Position numbers and translations under genes: made by a program
NCBI GenBank assembly: GCA_964601275.1
Contig: CAZRMV010000002.1
Coordinates: forward strand, 62,001 to 126,000
Direction: 5' to 3'
Source: JAOZPE01 sp964601275
Lineage (GTDB): Bacteria; Krumholzibacteriota; Krumholzibacteriia; JAJRXK01
Length of the DNA stretch: 64,000 nt
Shown: one piece after another, positions 35,695-46,147 of the stretch
How the letters are laid out: the number at the start of each line of letters is the position of its first letter
Position numbering within the stretch: position 1 is the first letter of the stretch
The notes under the pieces: generated by a model
The model's input: the letters and a program-made list of their open reading frames with translations, nothing else
Database searches by the model: none
What the model was told of the DNA's origin: nothing

Positions 35695-36840
35695 ATGACC
35701 AAACAGGACTACTACGAAGTACTGGGCGTCGATCGCGGCGCGAGCGACGACGAGATCAAGCGCGCCTACCGCCGGCTCGCGGTCAAGTACCATCCGGACA
35801 AGAATCCGGACGATCCCAAGGCGGAGGAGAAGTTCAAGGAGGTCACCGAGGCCTACGAGGTGCTGCGCGATCGGGAAAAACGCCGGCTCTACGACCAGTA
35901 CGGGCACGCCGGGCTCTCCGGTCAGGGGGGCTTCGGAGGAGGCGGATTCCAGGGCGGCCACGAGTTCGACCTCAGCGACGCGCTCCGGGCCTTCATGCGC
36001 GATTTCGGCGGCTTCGGCTTCGAAGACGTCTTCTCCGGCGGCGGGGGACGCTCCCGCGGCCAGCGGGGACGCCGGCGCGGACGCGATCTCCAGATCAAGG
36101 TGAAGTTGAGCCTGGAGGAGATCGCCGAGGGAGTGACCAAGACGATCAAACTGCGCAAGCAGATCGCCTGTTCCGCCTGCGGCGGCAGCGGCGCGCGGGC
36201 TGGGAGCCGTCCCCGCACCTGCACCGAATGCGGAGGACAGGGCCGGATCCGGCGGGTGCAACGGACCCTGCTGGGACAGTTCGTGAACGTCGTCACCTGT
36301 CCGGCCTGTCATGGCGAGGGCAAGGTGATCGCCGATCCCTGTCCCGATTGCCGGGGCACCGGGGTGGTTCGCGGCGAGGAGACGGTCAAGGTCAAGATTC
36401 CCGCGGGGGTCTCCAGCGGGAACTACATCACCCTGAAGAGCCAGGGCGACGCGGGAGAGCACGGCGGGCCCGCCGGCGATGTCTTCGTGGTGGTCGAGGA
36501 GAAGGAGAACGATCTCTTCGAACGGCACGGGGACGATCTGTTGATCACCCTGCCCGTGTTGCCCTCCGACCTCGCCCTGGGGGCCAAGGTGGAGGTTCCG
36601 ACGGTCAGCGGAAGGGTGAGCATGAAGATCCCCGCCGGCACCCATTCGCACAAGATCTTCCGGATTCCCAACCGGGGCATTCCCCACCTGCACGGTCCGG
36701 GACGCGGCGACCAGCTCGTCCGCGTGGTGGCCTGGACTCCCCAGAAGCTCTCGCGCGAGGAGCGCGAGCACTTCGAGCGCTTGCGCGAGCTGGAAGCGGG
36801 AACGGTCCCTCCGCCCGGCCGGCGGATCTACGGCGACTGA
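35695..36840 (+). CDS. dnaJ: chaperone DnaJ (Hsp40, type I)
   Basis: DnaJ, 381 residues, the DnaK co-chaperone. The J domain has YYEVLGVDRGASDDEIKRAY and the HPD motif in KYHPDKNPDD. A Gly/Phe-rich linker (GGFGGGGFQGG) follows. The zinc-binding region contains all four repeats: CSACGGSG, CTECGGQG, CPACHGEG and CPDCRGTG. The C-terminal substrate domains end with GDQLVRVVAWTP. ATG 35695 has AGG six bases upstream; ATG 35689 is two codons earlier. rsmE starts four bases after its stop. Confidence 0.96.
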   Translation: MTKQDYYEVLGVDRGASDDEIKRAYRRLAVKYHPDKNPDDPKAEEKFKEVTEAYEVLRDREKRRLYDQYGHAGLSGQGGFGGGGFQGGHEFDLSDALRAFMRDFGGFGFEDVFSGGGGRSRGQRGRRRGRDLQIKVKLSLEEIAEGVTKTIKLRKQIACSACGGSGARAGSRPRTCTECGGQGRIRRVQRTLLGQFVNVVTCPACHGEGKVIADPCPDCRGTGVVRGEETVKVKIPAGVSSGNYITLKSQGDAGEHGGPAGDVFVVVEEKENDLFERHGDDLLITLPVLPSDLALGAKVEVPTVSGRVSMKIPAGTHSHKIFRIPNRGIPHLHGPGRGDQLVRVVAWTPQKLSREEREHFERLRELEAGTVPPPGRRIYGD

Positions 36841-36844
36841 GTCC

Positions 36845-37573
36845 ATGGATCTCCACTGGCTACCTCCCGGGGCGCGGCATGGACAAGGCATCTTCCTGAA
36901 GGGCGACGAAGCCCACCACATCCTCCGGGTCAAACGCAAGGGTGTGGGCGACGAACTCCTGCTGACCGAAGGCGACGGCCGGCTGATCACCGCGCGCATC
37001 GATCGCTGTGATCGCGATCAGCTCCACGCGGACGTTCTGAAGATCCGCGAGGACCCGAGGGAGACCGCAACGCCGCCCGTGCTTCTCGGTCTGGCCCTGC
37101 TCAAGGGAGACCACTTCGAGCTGGCCCTCCAGAAGTGCGTCGAGCTGGGGGTGACCACCGTGATCCCGCTGCTGGCCGAACACAACGTGGTGAAATGGAA
37201 GCCCCAGGCGGCCTCCCGCAAGCGGGAACGCTGGGAACGCATCGCCGTCTCGGCGATGAAGCAGTCCGGCCGCTCGCGCCTGCCCCGGATCCTCGCCCCG
37301 GTCTCCCTGGAGGATCTGCCCGAGGTCGTCGAGGAAGGAACGGTGTGGGTGGTGGCGGACGAGACCGAGACGGAGCGATCGATCCATGGGATCGAGCTGC
37401 CCCCCGACGCGCCCCGGCTGGCCCTCGTGGGCCCCGAGGGTGGTTTCAGCCGGTCGGAGAGGGAATTGCTGGCCGGATGGGGAGGGCTCACGGTGAGCCT
37501 GTCGCGTTTCCGCCTGCGTTCGGAGACCGCCGCGGTGGTCGCGGTGGCCGCCTTGGCCTCGCGGACTGCTTGA
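36845..37573 (+). CDS. rsmE: 16S rRNA m3U1498 methyltransferase
   Basis: The 242-residue SPOUT-class enzyme methylates N3 of U1498 in 16S rRNA. An N-terminal PUA-like part (DEAHHILRVKRKGVGDELLL) precedes the SPOUT domain. ALLKGDHFELALQKCVELGV and AMKQSGRSRLPRI are family signatures. LVGPEGGFSRSERELL and LSRFRLRSETAAVVAVA form the SAM-binding knot; the usual LGxRILRxETA is LSRFRLRSETA here. It follows dnaJ by four bases, the common dnaJ-prmA/rsmE arrangement without prmA. Confidence 0.93.
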   Translation: MDLHWLPPGARHGQGIFLKGDEAHHILRVKRKGVGDELLLTEGDGRLITARIDRCDRDQLHADVLKIREDPRETATPPVLLGLALLKGDHFELALQKCVELGVTTVIPLLAEHNVVKWKPQAASRKRERWERIAVSAMKQSGRSRLPRILAPVSLEDLPEVVEEGTVWVVADETETERSIHGIELPPDAPRLALVGPEGGFSRSERELLAGWGGLTVSLSRFRLRSETAAVVAVAALASRTA

Positions 37574-37625
37574 CCGGCGGGGATGCGGGTCCCTAGACTC
37601 CAGCTTCGACAAAGGAGAGGCAGAC

Positions 37626-38105
37626 ATGGGCGAGAATCTGGCGGATCGCCTCCACGCGGACATGATCGCGGCAATGAAGGCACGAGAGAAGGCGAAGCTC
37701 CAGGTGCTGCGGATGCTCAACGCGGCCATCAAGGATGCGACCATCGCCAAGAGAACCAAGCCGGAACGCGGCGCCGGCCAGGCGTCCCTGAGCGACGACG
37801 AGGTCCTGAAGCTGTTGATGGGCTATGCCAAGAAGAGGGAGGAGGCCAAGCGGGAGGCCGAGAAGGCCAACCGTCCGGATCTGGCGGAGAAGGAAGCGTT
37901 CGAACTGGAAGTGGTGAAGAGCTACCTCCCCCAGGCCTTGAGCGAGGAAGAACTGGTGCGCCTGGTGGAGGAAGTGATCGAGGAGATCCAAGCCACCTCG
38001 ATGAAGGACATGGGCGCGGTGATGAAGGCCTGCCAGGCCCGGGCCGGGGGCCGCGCCGACGGCAGCCGGATCAGTGCCGTCGTTCGCACCCGTCTCGGCG
38101 GATGA
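37626..38105 (+). CDS. yqeY: GatB/YqeY domain protein
   Basis: A 159-residue YqeY-type protein. LADRLHADMIAAMKAREKAK and LQVLRMLNAAIKDATIAKR start the family. SYLPQALSEEELVRLVEEVI and GAVMKACQARAGGRADGSRI match the GatB C-terminal tail domain that contacts tRNA. The free-standing protein's role is not defined. In many bacteria yqeY lies between rpsU and dnaG-rpoD; here it is close to dnaG-rpoD, but no rpsU is present in the 52-base gap. AAAGGAGAGG precedes the ATG. Confidence 0.92.
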   Translation: MGENLADRLHADMIAAMKAREKAKLQVLRMLNAAIKDATIAKRTKPERGAGQASLSDDEVLKLLMGYAKKREEAKREAEKANRPDLAEKEAFELEVVKSYLPQALSEEELVRLVEEVIEEIQATSMKDMGAVMKACQARAGGRADGSRISAVVRTRLGG

Positions 38106-38115
38106 GGAGGATGCG

Positions 38116-38766
38116 ATGCCCATCATCCTCGCCATCTGCGGATTGATCATCGTTGGCGCGGTGGTCGACGGGTTCCGCCACGGAGTGATCCAGCGGGTCG
38201 CGGAAACCACCGGACTGCTCGTCGTCTTCATCTTCGCCTCGCGCTTGGCCGATCTCATCGAACCTACCCTGAGCGAGGGTCTCGGGGCGTCTCCCCAGGC
38301 CTCCTTCTTCGGGTCGTGGATCCTCGTGATTGTCGGCGGGGTCATCCTGGTCCGCATCTCCTCGATGGCGCTGGCTTCCTTGATCCGGGTCTCCATCGTG
38401 GGCACTCTCGACCATTTCGGCGGTGCACTCGTCGGACTGCTCTTCGGCAGCCTGGTTTCGAGCATCCTCCTGATCGGCGTTCTGGGGTTCACCCGTTCCG
38501 ACTCCCTCCGCCGGCAGGTGCAGGATCATCCCGTCACCCGTCCCTTGCTCCACCTGGCACCGTCGGTCTATGACGCTGCGTCCAAGGCGTGGAACGGCGA
38601 GGATTTCTTTCCCATGATCCGCGGGAAACTGGAGCCCCTCGGCGAGAAGGCGGTGGACTCGATCAAGGCCTACTTCGGGGAAGGGAACGCCGCCGACACC
38701 GACCCTTCCCACCGCCGGAACCCTTCTTCGCACCGGGAGAGCTCCGGGGGCGACGGGGAAGATTGA
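38116..38766 (+). CDS. CvpA family inner-membrane protein
   Basis: The 216-residue protein has four hydrophobic segments within its first 130 residues (about 3-20, 27-45, 63-83 and 96-125). VVDGFRHGVIQRVAETTGLL near the start and HFGGALVGLLFGSLVSSILL near residue 103 match the CvpA/colicin V production family. The C-terminal 80 residues are soluble and end in a charged, Ser/His-rich tail. CvpA proteins are linked to envelope integrity, but the mechanism is unclear. It sits just upstream of mutS2, a common pairing. GAGGAGG precedes ATG 38116. Confidence 0.8.
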   Translation: MPIILAICGLIIVGAVVDGFRHGVIQRVAETTGLLVVFIFASRLADLIEPTLSEGLGASPQASFFGSWILVIVGGVILVRISSMALASLIRVSIVGTLDHFGGALVGLLFGSLVSSILLIGVLGFTRSDSLRRQVQDHPVTRPLLHLAPSVYDAASKAWNGEDFFPMIRGKLEPLGEKAVDSIKAYFGEGNAADTDPSHRRNPSSHRESSGGDGED

Positions 38767-38768
38767 CG

Positions 38769-41210
38769 GTGGAGTCGGACTGGAGCACCGAGGAACGGCG
38801 AAGTCTCGAGCTGCTCGAATTCCCCCGCCTTCTCGAGGAAGTGGCCTCGCGATGCTCTCTCCCGCGGGCGGCGGAGGCGGTCCGTCGTCTGGTGCCCCTG
38901 CACCGCCGGCCTCAGGTCCAGAAGCTCTGGGAGCGGGTGGAGGAACTGGGATCGCTCCTGGCGGCGGGGGAGGACCTGCCCCTGGGGGAGATCGTCGATC
39001 TGGAGGAATTGCTCGGAGAGGGCCGGAGGATCCCCGGTCCCCTGGAGGGGGCCGATCTGGCCGCGGTCGGCGCGGCGTGCCACGAGCTCGACCGCCTGCT
39101 GCAGTTCGTCTCGAAGCGGCGCGCCATGCTTCCTCTCTGCCACCGCCAGCTGCTGCACCAGTGGAGCCCCGGTGCGCTGGCCGATCACCTGCGGGAATCC
39201 CTGGAGCCCGACGGGCGGATCAAGGATACGGCCTCGCCCCGCCTGCGTTCCTTGCGCGCGGCGGTGGAATCGGCGCAGACCCACCTGCGCCGTCTCGCCG
39301 AGGAGGAAATGGATCGCGCGCGCCGGGCGGGCTGGGTCACCTCGGAGGAACTGGTCCTGCGGGGAGATCGCTACTGCATTCCCCTGCACTCGGGACGACG
39401 GGGCCGCCTGCGGGGAGTCATCCACGATCGCAGCTCGACCGGGCACACCCTCTTCGTGGAACCCTTGCCGGTGGTGGAATCGGCCAACCGTCTCCAGGAA
39501 GCCAGGCTGGCGGTGGAGGAAGAGGAGGCGGAGATCCTGCGCCGGCTCAACCGCGAGGTGGCCGACGCCGCCCCGGCGCTCCTTGGGCTCTTCCGGCGAG
39601 CGGTCGAGCTGGACGCCCTGCGGGCCCGGGCCCGTTGGGGCCATGCCCGGCAGGGACTGCCCCCGGCGCTGCCTGCCGAGAGCGGTCCGCGGCGGATCCG
39701 CCTCGAGGGCTTCCGGCATCCCCTGTTGAGCTCGAGCCTGGAGCGGGCCGGTCGTCCGGGCGACCTCGTTCCCCTCAGCCTCCGGCTCGACGAGGGCGAC
39801 CGGGTGCTCCTGATCAGCGGACCCAACGCGGGGGGCAAGACGGTGACCCTCAAGTCGGTGGGGCTGGCCGCGTGCATGGTGCAGACCGGCATTCCCCTTC
39901 CCACCACCGCGCCGGCGCAGCTTCCCCTCTTCGACCATGTCTTCCTCGAATTGGGGGACGACCAATCCCTGGCCGACGCGCTGAGCCATTTCAGCGCCCA
40001 CCTGACCCACCTCAAGGCCATCCACGAAGAGTCGACCCCCGCGAGCCTCGTGCTCCTGGACGAGATCGGCGGGGGAACCGACCCCCTGGAGGGAGTGGCC
40101 CTGGCCCGGGCCTACCTCGAGGCGCTCCGGGAGCGGGGGCCGCTGGTCCTGGCCACCACCCACTACGGTCAGCTCAAGGCCCTGGTCCACGAGCAACCGG
40201 GGTTCCGCAACGCGGGCATGGCCTTCGACACCAACGGTCTGCGCCCGCTCTTCCGGCTGGAGCTGGATGCCCCGGGGGCCTCGCGGGCCCTGGAGATCGC
40301 CGCCCGCATGGGCCTGGATCCGGCGATCCTGGCCCGAGCCAGGGAATTGGTGGGCGATGAGAGCCTGCGTCTCAACCGGGTGCTCATGGAGATGGAGGAA
40401 GAGCGCGAATCCCTCCGGAAGGCGCGCCAGGAGGGGGAGAGGGAGTGGAGGGAAGGACGCGCCCGGCGCCGCGACTACGAGGAGCGCGCCCGCCAGCTGC
40501 GGCAACGCCGGCGGGAGATCCTCGACCGGGCCGAGGCCGAGGCGGAGGGGATCGTGCGCCGCGCCCGTGCCCGCGTCGAGGCCCTCCTGGAGAGCATCCG
40601 CCGGGCCGGGGGAGAAGAGGCCGCGGTGGAGGCCGCCCGCCGGGTCCGGGAGGAGATCGATCGGCGCGCCGAGGAGCTGGCGCGCCGTCAGCGGCAGCGC
40701 CGGACCCACCGGCGGGGCCACCCCCCGGCGCGGATCGAAGTGGGCCTGCGGGCCCGCTTGGCCCGACTGGGGGTGGTCGGCACCATCGTCCAGATCGACG
40801 GCGAGCGGGTCACCCTGGACGCGGGGGGACGGAGGATCCAGGCCGCCGCGTCCGAACTGGTCGCGGTGGAGGACGATGGAAGCGGGTCCCCGCCGGGCCC
40901 GGGCCGGAACGCGGTTGGCGATCGGGGAGGGGGCATCCTGCTTCCCCCGGTGGATCCCGCCGAGGCGATCGGCCGGGTCGACGTCCGCGGCATGGACGTG
41001 GAGGAGGCCTGGCGGGCGGTGGACAAGGCCCTGGACCGTTGCGTGCTCGCCGGGACCCATCGCCTGGAGGTCGTCCACGGCAAGGGAACCGGGACACTCC
41101 GGCGCGCCCTGCGTGCCCGCTTGCAACGGGACACCAGGGTGCTTTCGGCCCGCCTGGCTGACGGCATCGAGGGCGACGATGGACTCACCATCGTCGAAAT
41201 CCCGGATTGA
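38769..41210 (+). CDS. mutS2: MutS2 family ATPase with Smr domain
   Basis: A 813-residue MutS2. The core MutS ATPase has LLISGPNAGGKTVTLKSVGL (Walker A), VFLELGDDQSLADALSHFS, LVLLDEIGGGTDPLEGVALA (Walker B) and ATTHYGQLK. A long Arg/Glu-rich coiled coil follows (about residues 520-660). The C-terminal Smr domain VDVRGMDVEEAWRAVDKALD with VVHGKGTGTLRRALR is a nuclease-like module. MutS2 acts on collided ribosomes or recombination intermediates, not mismatch repair. GTG 38769 is chosen because GGGGAAG lies seven bases upstream; TTG 38763, overlapping the previous stop, is the alternative. Confidence 0.95.
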   Translation: MESDWSTEERRSLELLEFPRLLEEVASRCSLPRAAEAVRRLVPLHRRPQVQKLWERVEELGSLLAAGEDLPLGEIVDLEELLGEGRRIPGPLEGADLAAVGAACHELDRLLQFVSKRRAMLPLCHRQLLHQWSPGALADHLRESLEPDGRIKDTASPRLRSLRAAVESAQTHLRRLAEEEMDRARRAGWVTSEELVLRGDRYCIPLHSGRRGRLRGVIHDRSSTGHTLFVEPLPVVESANRLQEARLAVEEEEAEILRRLNREVADAAPALLGLFRRAVELDALRARARWGHARQGLPPALPAESGPRRIRLEGFRHPLLSSSLERAGRPGDLVPLSLRLDEGDRVLLISGPNAGGKTVTLKSVGLAACMVQTGIPLPTTAPAQLPLFDHVFLELGDDQSLADALSHFSAHLTHLKAIHEESTPASLVLLDEIGGGTDPLEGVALARAYLEALRERGPLVLATTHYGQLKALVHEQPGFRNAGMAFDTNGLRPLFRLELDAPGASRALEIAARMGLDPAILARARELVGDESLRLNRVLMEMEEERESLRKARQEGEREWREGRARRRDYEERARQLRQRRREILDRAEAEAEGIVRRARARVEALLESIRRAGGEEAAVEAARRVREEIDRRAEELARRQRQRRTHRRGHPPARIEVGLRARLARLGVVGTIVQIDGERVTLDAGGRRIQAAASELVAVEDDGSGSPPGPGRNAVGDRGGGILLPPVDPAEAIGRVDVRGMDVEEAWRAVDKALDRCVLAGTHRLEVVHGKGTGTLRRALRARLQRDTRVLSARLADGIEGDDGLTIVEIPD

Positions 41211-41296
41211 AGCAGCACCCTGGCCGTGGAGCCTCCCGCGTCCTACCTTGGGGTCAGGTCGCGCGTTCATCACCTGGGCGCTCGCCGACATTGCCC

Positions 41297-43051
41297 ATGG
41301 CCCTGAGAATCCCACAAGACGTCATCGAGAAGATCCGCGACGAGATCGCCATCGAAGAGGTGATCCGCCAGTTCGTGCCCCTGGTCCCCTCCGGCCGCAG
41401 CTTCAAGGCGCGTTGTCCCTTCCATACCGAGAAGACTCCCTCCTTCCACGCGATCCCGGACAAACAGATTTTCTACTGTTTCGGCTGCCAGAAGGGCGGT
41501 GACGTCTTCCGCTTCCTCATGGACAAGGAGGGCATGAGCTTTCCCGAGGCGGTGGAGTGGTGCGCCAGCCGGATCGGCCTGGATCTGAGCCGCTACGCAG
41601 CGGAAGACGACCACGCGGGCTCGCGGACTCCGCTCTTCGAGGCGAACGCCTGGGCAGCCGACTGGTTCGCCGAACAGCTCGCGGGAGACGAGGGGGCCCC
41701 GGCCCGGCGTTACGCACGGCAGCGCGGATTGAGGCCGGAAACCATCCAGGAGTTCGAGCTGGGCTATGCGCCGTCGGATCCCTCGCTCCTCTCGAAAGCG
41801 GCGGCGGGGAAGGGGATCCGGGCCGAAACCCTGCTGCAGGTGAGCCTTTTGTCCCGGAAGGAAAACCGGGCCCCCTTTGCCTATTTTCGATCACGTCTTA
41901 TATTTCCGATCCGAGGCGTCGCATCGAAGATCCACGGTTTCGGCGGAAGGATCCTGGGGCCGGGCGAGCCCAAATACCTGAACACGCCGGAAACCTCCAT
42001 CTTCCAGAAGCGTTCGATCCTTTATGGTCTGCCGCAGGCGCGATCGAAGATCGTGCGGACGCGCAAGGCCATCCTGGTGGAGGGGTACCTTGATGTACTC
42101 ATGCTGCACCAGGGCGGGTGGAGCCAGACCGTCGCCACCTGCGGCACCTCGTTCACCAAGGAGCAGGCGCACGTCCTGAGGCGTTACGCCGAAACGGTCT
42201 ACCTGCTCTTCGACGGCGACACGGCGGGGCGGAAAGCTGCCTTCAAGGCCGCCGACACCGCGCTCGCCGCCGGTCTGGATGTTCGAATCGTCCGGCTTCC
42301 CGAAGGACGGGATCCGGCGGACCTGCTTTTGGATGGTGAGGTCGAGTCCTTGCGGCAAGCTCTGGACAACGCGATGGGCCTGGTGGCGAGCATGGCCGAT
42401 GAGGTCGCTCAGCGAGGCGGCCGTCGCGAGGTGAAGGAGCGGGCCCTCCACCATATCCGTCAGACCCTCGCCGGGATCGAAGATCCCATCCGCGCCGAAC
42501 TCATGGCCCAGGAGGCCGCCGACGCCTTCCACGTGCGCCGCAGCCTTCTGCTCGAGGGACTGGAGCGCGACGCGGTGCACAAGACCCGACCGACCTCCAC
42601 CACGCCCCACACCGAAGTGGAAGACGACCCGTGGTCCCGCAACGAGATGCGCTTGCTCGGTCTGGCAGTGGCTTCACGCGACGCCCGCCATCGTTTGATG
42701 GAGGTCCTGGGCGCCGATGATTTCCACCGCCCGGTGCTGAAGGAGATCTTCGAGACCCTGCATGCTCTCGATCCCCAGCTCGATGATGCGGCCGATGTCC
42801 ACCTCGTCGAGCAGGTGACTCCATCGGCCCAGTCCGTCGCAGCCTATCTTCTCGCGAGGATCCCCGAGGGCGATTTCGACGCCCGGGCCGAACTCGAGGC
42901 CGCCCTCGATCGCCGCCGCCTGCTCCGCGAGAAAGAGCTGAAGGAAGAGCGCCGGCGGGCGCTGGACGCCAAGTACACGGCGGGAGAGGACTGGCGGGAA
43001 GAGCTTCCACGGATCATCGACGAAGAACCTGAGAAGAACCAAGGCGCCTAG
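41297..43051 (+). CDS. dnaG: DNA primase
   Basis: The 584-residue primase makes RNA primers at the replication fork. The N-terminal zinc ribbon has CPFHTEKTPSFHAIPDKQ and YCFGCQKGGD (CHC2 type). The catalytic core includes FGGRILGPGEPKYLNTPET, the TOPRIM EGYLDV (ILVEGYLDVLMLHQGG) and YLLFDGDTAGRKAAFKA. The C-terminal region that binds the DnaB helicase is present but divergent. Start ATG 41297 aligns with family N-termini (RIPQDVIEKIRDEI). It precedes rpoD, as in the macromolecular synthesis operon of many bacteria. Confidence 0.96.
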   Translation: MALRIPQDVIEKIRDEIAIEEVIRQFVPLVPSGRSFKARCPFHTEKTPSFHAIPDKQIFYCFGCQKGGDVFRFLMDKEGMSFPEAVEWCASRIGLDLSRYAAEDDHAGSRTPLFEANAWAADWFAEQLAGDEGAPARRYARQRGLRPETIQEFELGYAPSDPSLLSKAAAGKGIRAETLLQVSLLSRKENRAPFAYFRSRLIFPIRGVASKIHGFGGRILGPGEPKYLNTPETSIFQKRSILYGLPQARSKIVRTRKAILVEGYLDVLMLHQGGWSQTVATCGTSFTKEQAHVLRRYAETVYLLFDGDTAGRKAAFKAADTALAAGLDVRIVRLPEGRDPADLLLDGEVESLRQALDNAMGLVASMADEVAQRGGRREVKERALHHIRQTLAGIEDPIRAELMAQEAADAFHVRRSLLLEGLERDAVHKTRPTSTTPHTEVEDDPWSRNEMRLLGLAVASRDARHRLMEVLGADDFHRPVLKEIFETLHALDPQLDDAADVHLVEQVTPSAQSVAAYLLARIPEGDFDARAELEAALDRRRLLREKELKEERRRALDAKYTAGEDWREELPRIIDEEPEKNQGA

Positions 43052-43096
43052 GCCCCGTTGCCGGGTGTGCGCTCAACAGGGGGACGACACCGTACG

Positions 43097-44845
<1,749 letters not shown>

Positions 44846-44909
44846 CCCCGGCTCGGGCAGTGCGGCATTCGGGCGCGGGCGTACGGTTTCCCGTCCTCGG
44901 CCGGGAATC

Positions 44910-44938
44910 TTGACCCCGGCCGGGGGCGGTGCTAGCTT
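44910..44938 (+). promoter_or_regulatory. promoter of the two-tRNA unit
   Basis: TTGACC (44910-44915), a 17-base spacer and TAGCTT (44933-44938), followed by the tRNA(CAU) gene 18 bases later. It fits a start point just before the tRNA. Confidence 0.72.
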
Positions 44939-44955
44939 GTCCCCCCGGTTTTGGA

Positions 44956-45029
44956 GGGCCCATAGCTCAGTTGGTCAGAGCTGCCGGCTCATAACCGGTT
45001 GGTCCCAGGTTCAAGTCCTGGTGGGCCCA
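44956..45029 (+). tRNA. tRNA with CAU anticodon, probably tRNA-Ile2 (or elongator tRNA-Met)
   Basis: A 74-base tRNA. The acceptor stem is GGGCCCA/TGGGCCC, the anticodon stem is CCGG/CCGG with loop CTCATAA (anticodon CAT), and the T arm is CCAGG-TTCAAGT-CCTGG. The loop CTCATAA and the T-arm context resemble tRNA-Ile2, in which the C is changed to lysidine by TilS, more than elongator tRNA-Met. Discriminator A is followed by GTT, so CCA is not encoded, unlike the other four tRNAs here. It is not the initiator. Confidence 0.85.
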
Positions 45030-45043
45030 GTTCTGGAGATGAC

Positions 45044-45120
45044 GGGCGATTAGCTCAGCTGGCTAGAGCGCTCGCCTCACACGCGAGAGGTCACTGGTTC
45101 AAGTCCAGTATCGCCCACCA
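45044..45120 (+). tRNA. tRNA-Val (CAC)
   Basis: A 77-base tRNA. The acceptor stem is GGGCGAT/ATCGCCC, the anticodon loop CTCACAC gives anticodon CAC, and the T arm is ACTGG-TTCAAGT-CCAGT. Discriminator A and CCA are encoded. It lies 14 bases after the CAU tRNA and ends 146 bases before the terminator. Confidence 0.95.
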
Positions 45121-45266
45121 TCTCCCGAACCGGGCCGACCCATCTCCACGCGGGAGGGCCATTGATCGCGCGATCGTTCGCCGCCGACGCTCAGATCCTG
45201 GAGCCGGTCCAAGGACCGGCGGTGGGCGGTACCCTGCGCCGCGCCAGCCCGACGACTTCCACTGCC

Positions 45267-45300
45267 GAGAAGGGCGCCTTGAGGCGCCCTTCTCGCGTTC
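45267..45300 (+). terminator. terminator-type hairpin after the tRNA pair
   Basis: GAGAAGGGCGCC-TTGA-GGCGCCCTTCTC is a perfect 12-bp stem with a 4-base loop, followed by GCGTTC. The U tract is weak, but stem strength and position 146 bases after tRNA-Val and 101 before the next gene support termination. Confidence 0.65.
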
Positions 45301-45394
45301 AGGCCCCCTTCGGGTCCTGTGATTCCTTCCGGCTCCCACCCCGACCACTGGAACCGGCCCCTGGGGCCGGCCGTCCAGGAGGAGGCATCCTGCC

Positions 45395-46147
45395 GTGACC
45401 GCCGCCATCGACCCGCGCATCCTCTCCCAGCTCGCCGCGCACGACTACAAGGTGGAAGAGTGCAAACAAGCGCTCGCGTCCCACCAGAAGCGCCTCAAGT
45501 TCCTCGAGGAACTCGAGCGGGAATACGCGGGGGAGACCGCCGAGGCCAAGGCCCGGCTGGACGGGTTGAAACTCAGCATCCGTCAGTCCGAACTCGAGGT
45601 GGCCGAGTGGAGGCGCCAGATCAAGGTGCATCAGGGACATCTCAATGAGATCACCGACAGCCGGGAATACCGGGCGCTCAACGAGGAGATCCGGTATCTG
45701 CAACGACAGATCGAGGAAAAGGAAGAGAGCACCCTGACGGTGATGGAAGAAGCGGAGAAAGCGGAGAAGACGCTCGCCGAGTCCCAGAAGGCGCTCTCGG
45801 ACAAGCGCGAGGAGATCGCGGTCGAGCGAGAGGATATCGCCCGCGACATGGCGAAGCAGAAAGAGCGGTTGTCGCGCCTGAAGATCGCGCGCGATGCGTT
45901 CTACGCCGAGGTGCCGCCTACGGTACGGAACTACTACGAACGCCGCGGCCGCCGTCAGAGCATGCCGGTGGTCTGGATGGCCGAGGGCGGATCGTGCAGT
46001 CATTGCCACAGCCGGCTCACTCCCCAGGCGCGCCTGGAAGTGACCACGGCGAAGAAGATCGTCGTCTGTGAGAGCTGCGGCCGGGTGATCGTCGCCGCCC
46101 CGGTGGTTCCGGTCTCTTCCACCGGCGACGAGGCGGAGCATTCGTGA
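45395..46147 (+). CDS. coiled-coil protein with C4 zinc ribbon (DUF164 type)
   Basis: A 250-residue protein. Residues about 15-180 form a long Glu/Lys/Arg-rich coiled coil (LEELEREYAGETAEAKARLD, then LNEITDSREYRALNEEIRYL). The C-terminus has a zinc ribbon with CSHCHSRLTPQ and VVCESCGRVIV (two CXXC pairs). This architecture matches the DUF164/CT398-like family, often encoded beside an RNase HI gene as here, and suggested to bind nucleic acid. The GTG start has GGAGGAGG upstream. The stop overlaps the RNase H start (GTGA). Function is not established. Confidence 0.85.
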   Translation: MTAAIDPRILSQLAAHDYKVEECKQALASHQKRLKFLEELEREYAGETAEAKARLDGLKLSIRQSELEVAEWRRQIKVHQGHLNEITDSREYRALNEEIRYLQRQIEEKEESTLTVMEEAEKAEKTLAESQKALSDKREEIAVEREDIARDMAKQKERLSRLKIARDAFYAEVPPTVRNYYERRGRRQSMPVVWMAEGGSCSHCHSRLTPQARLEVTTAKKIVVCESCGRVIVAAPVVPVSSTGDEAEHS

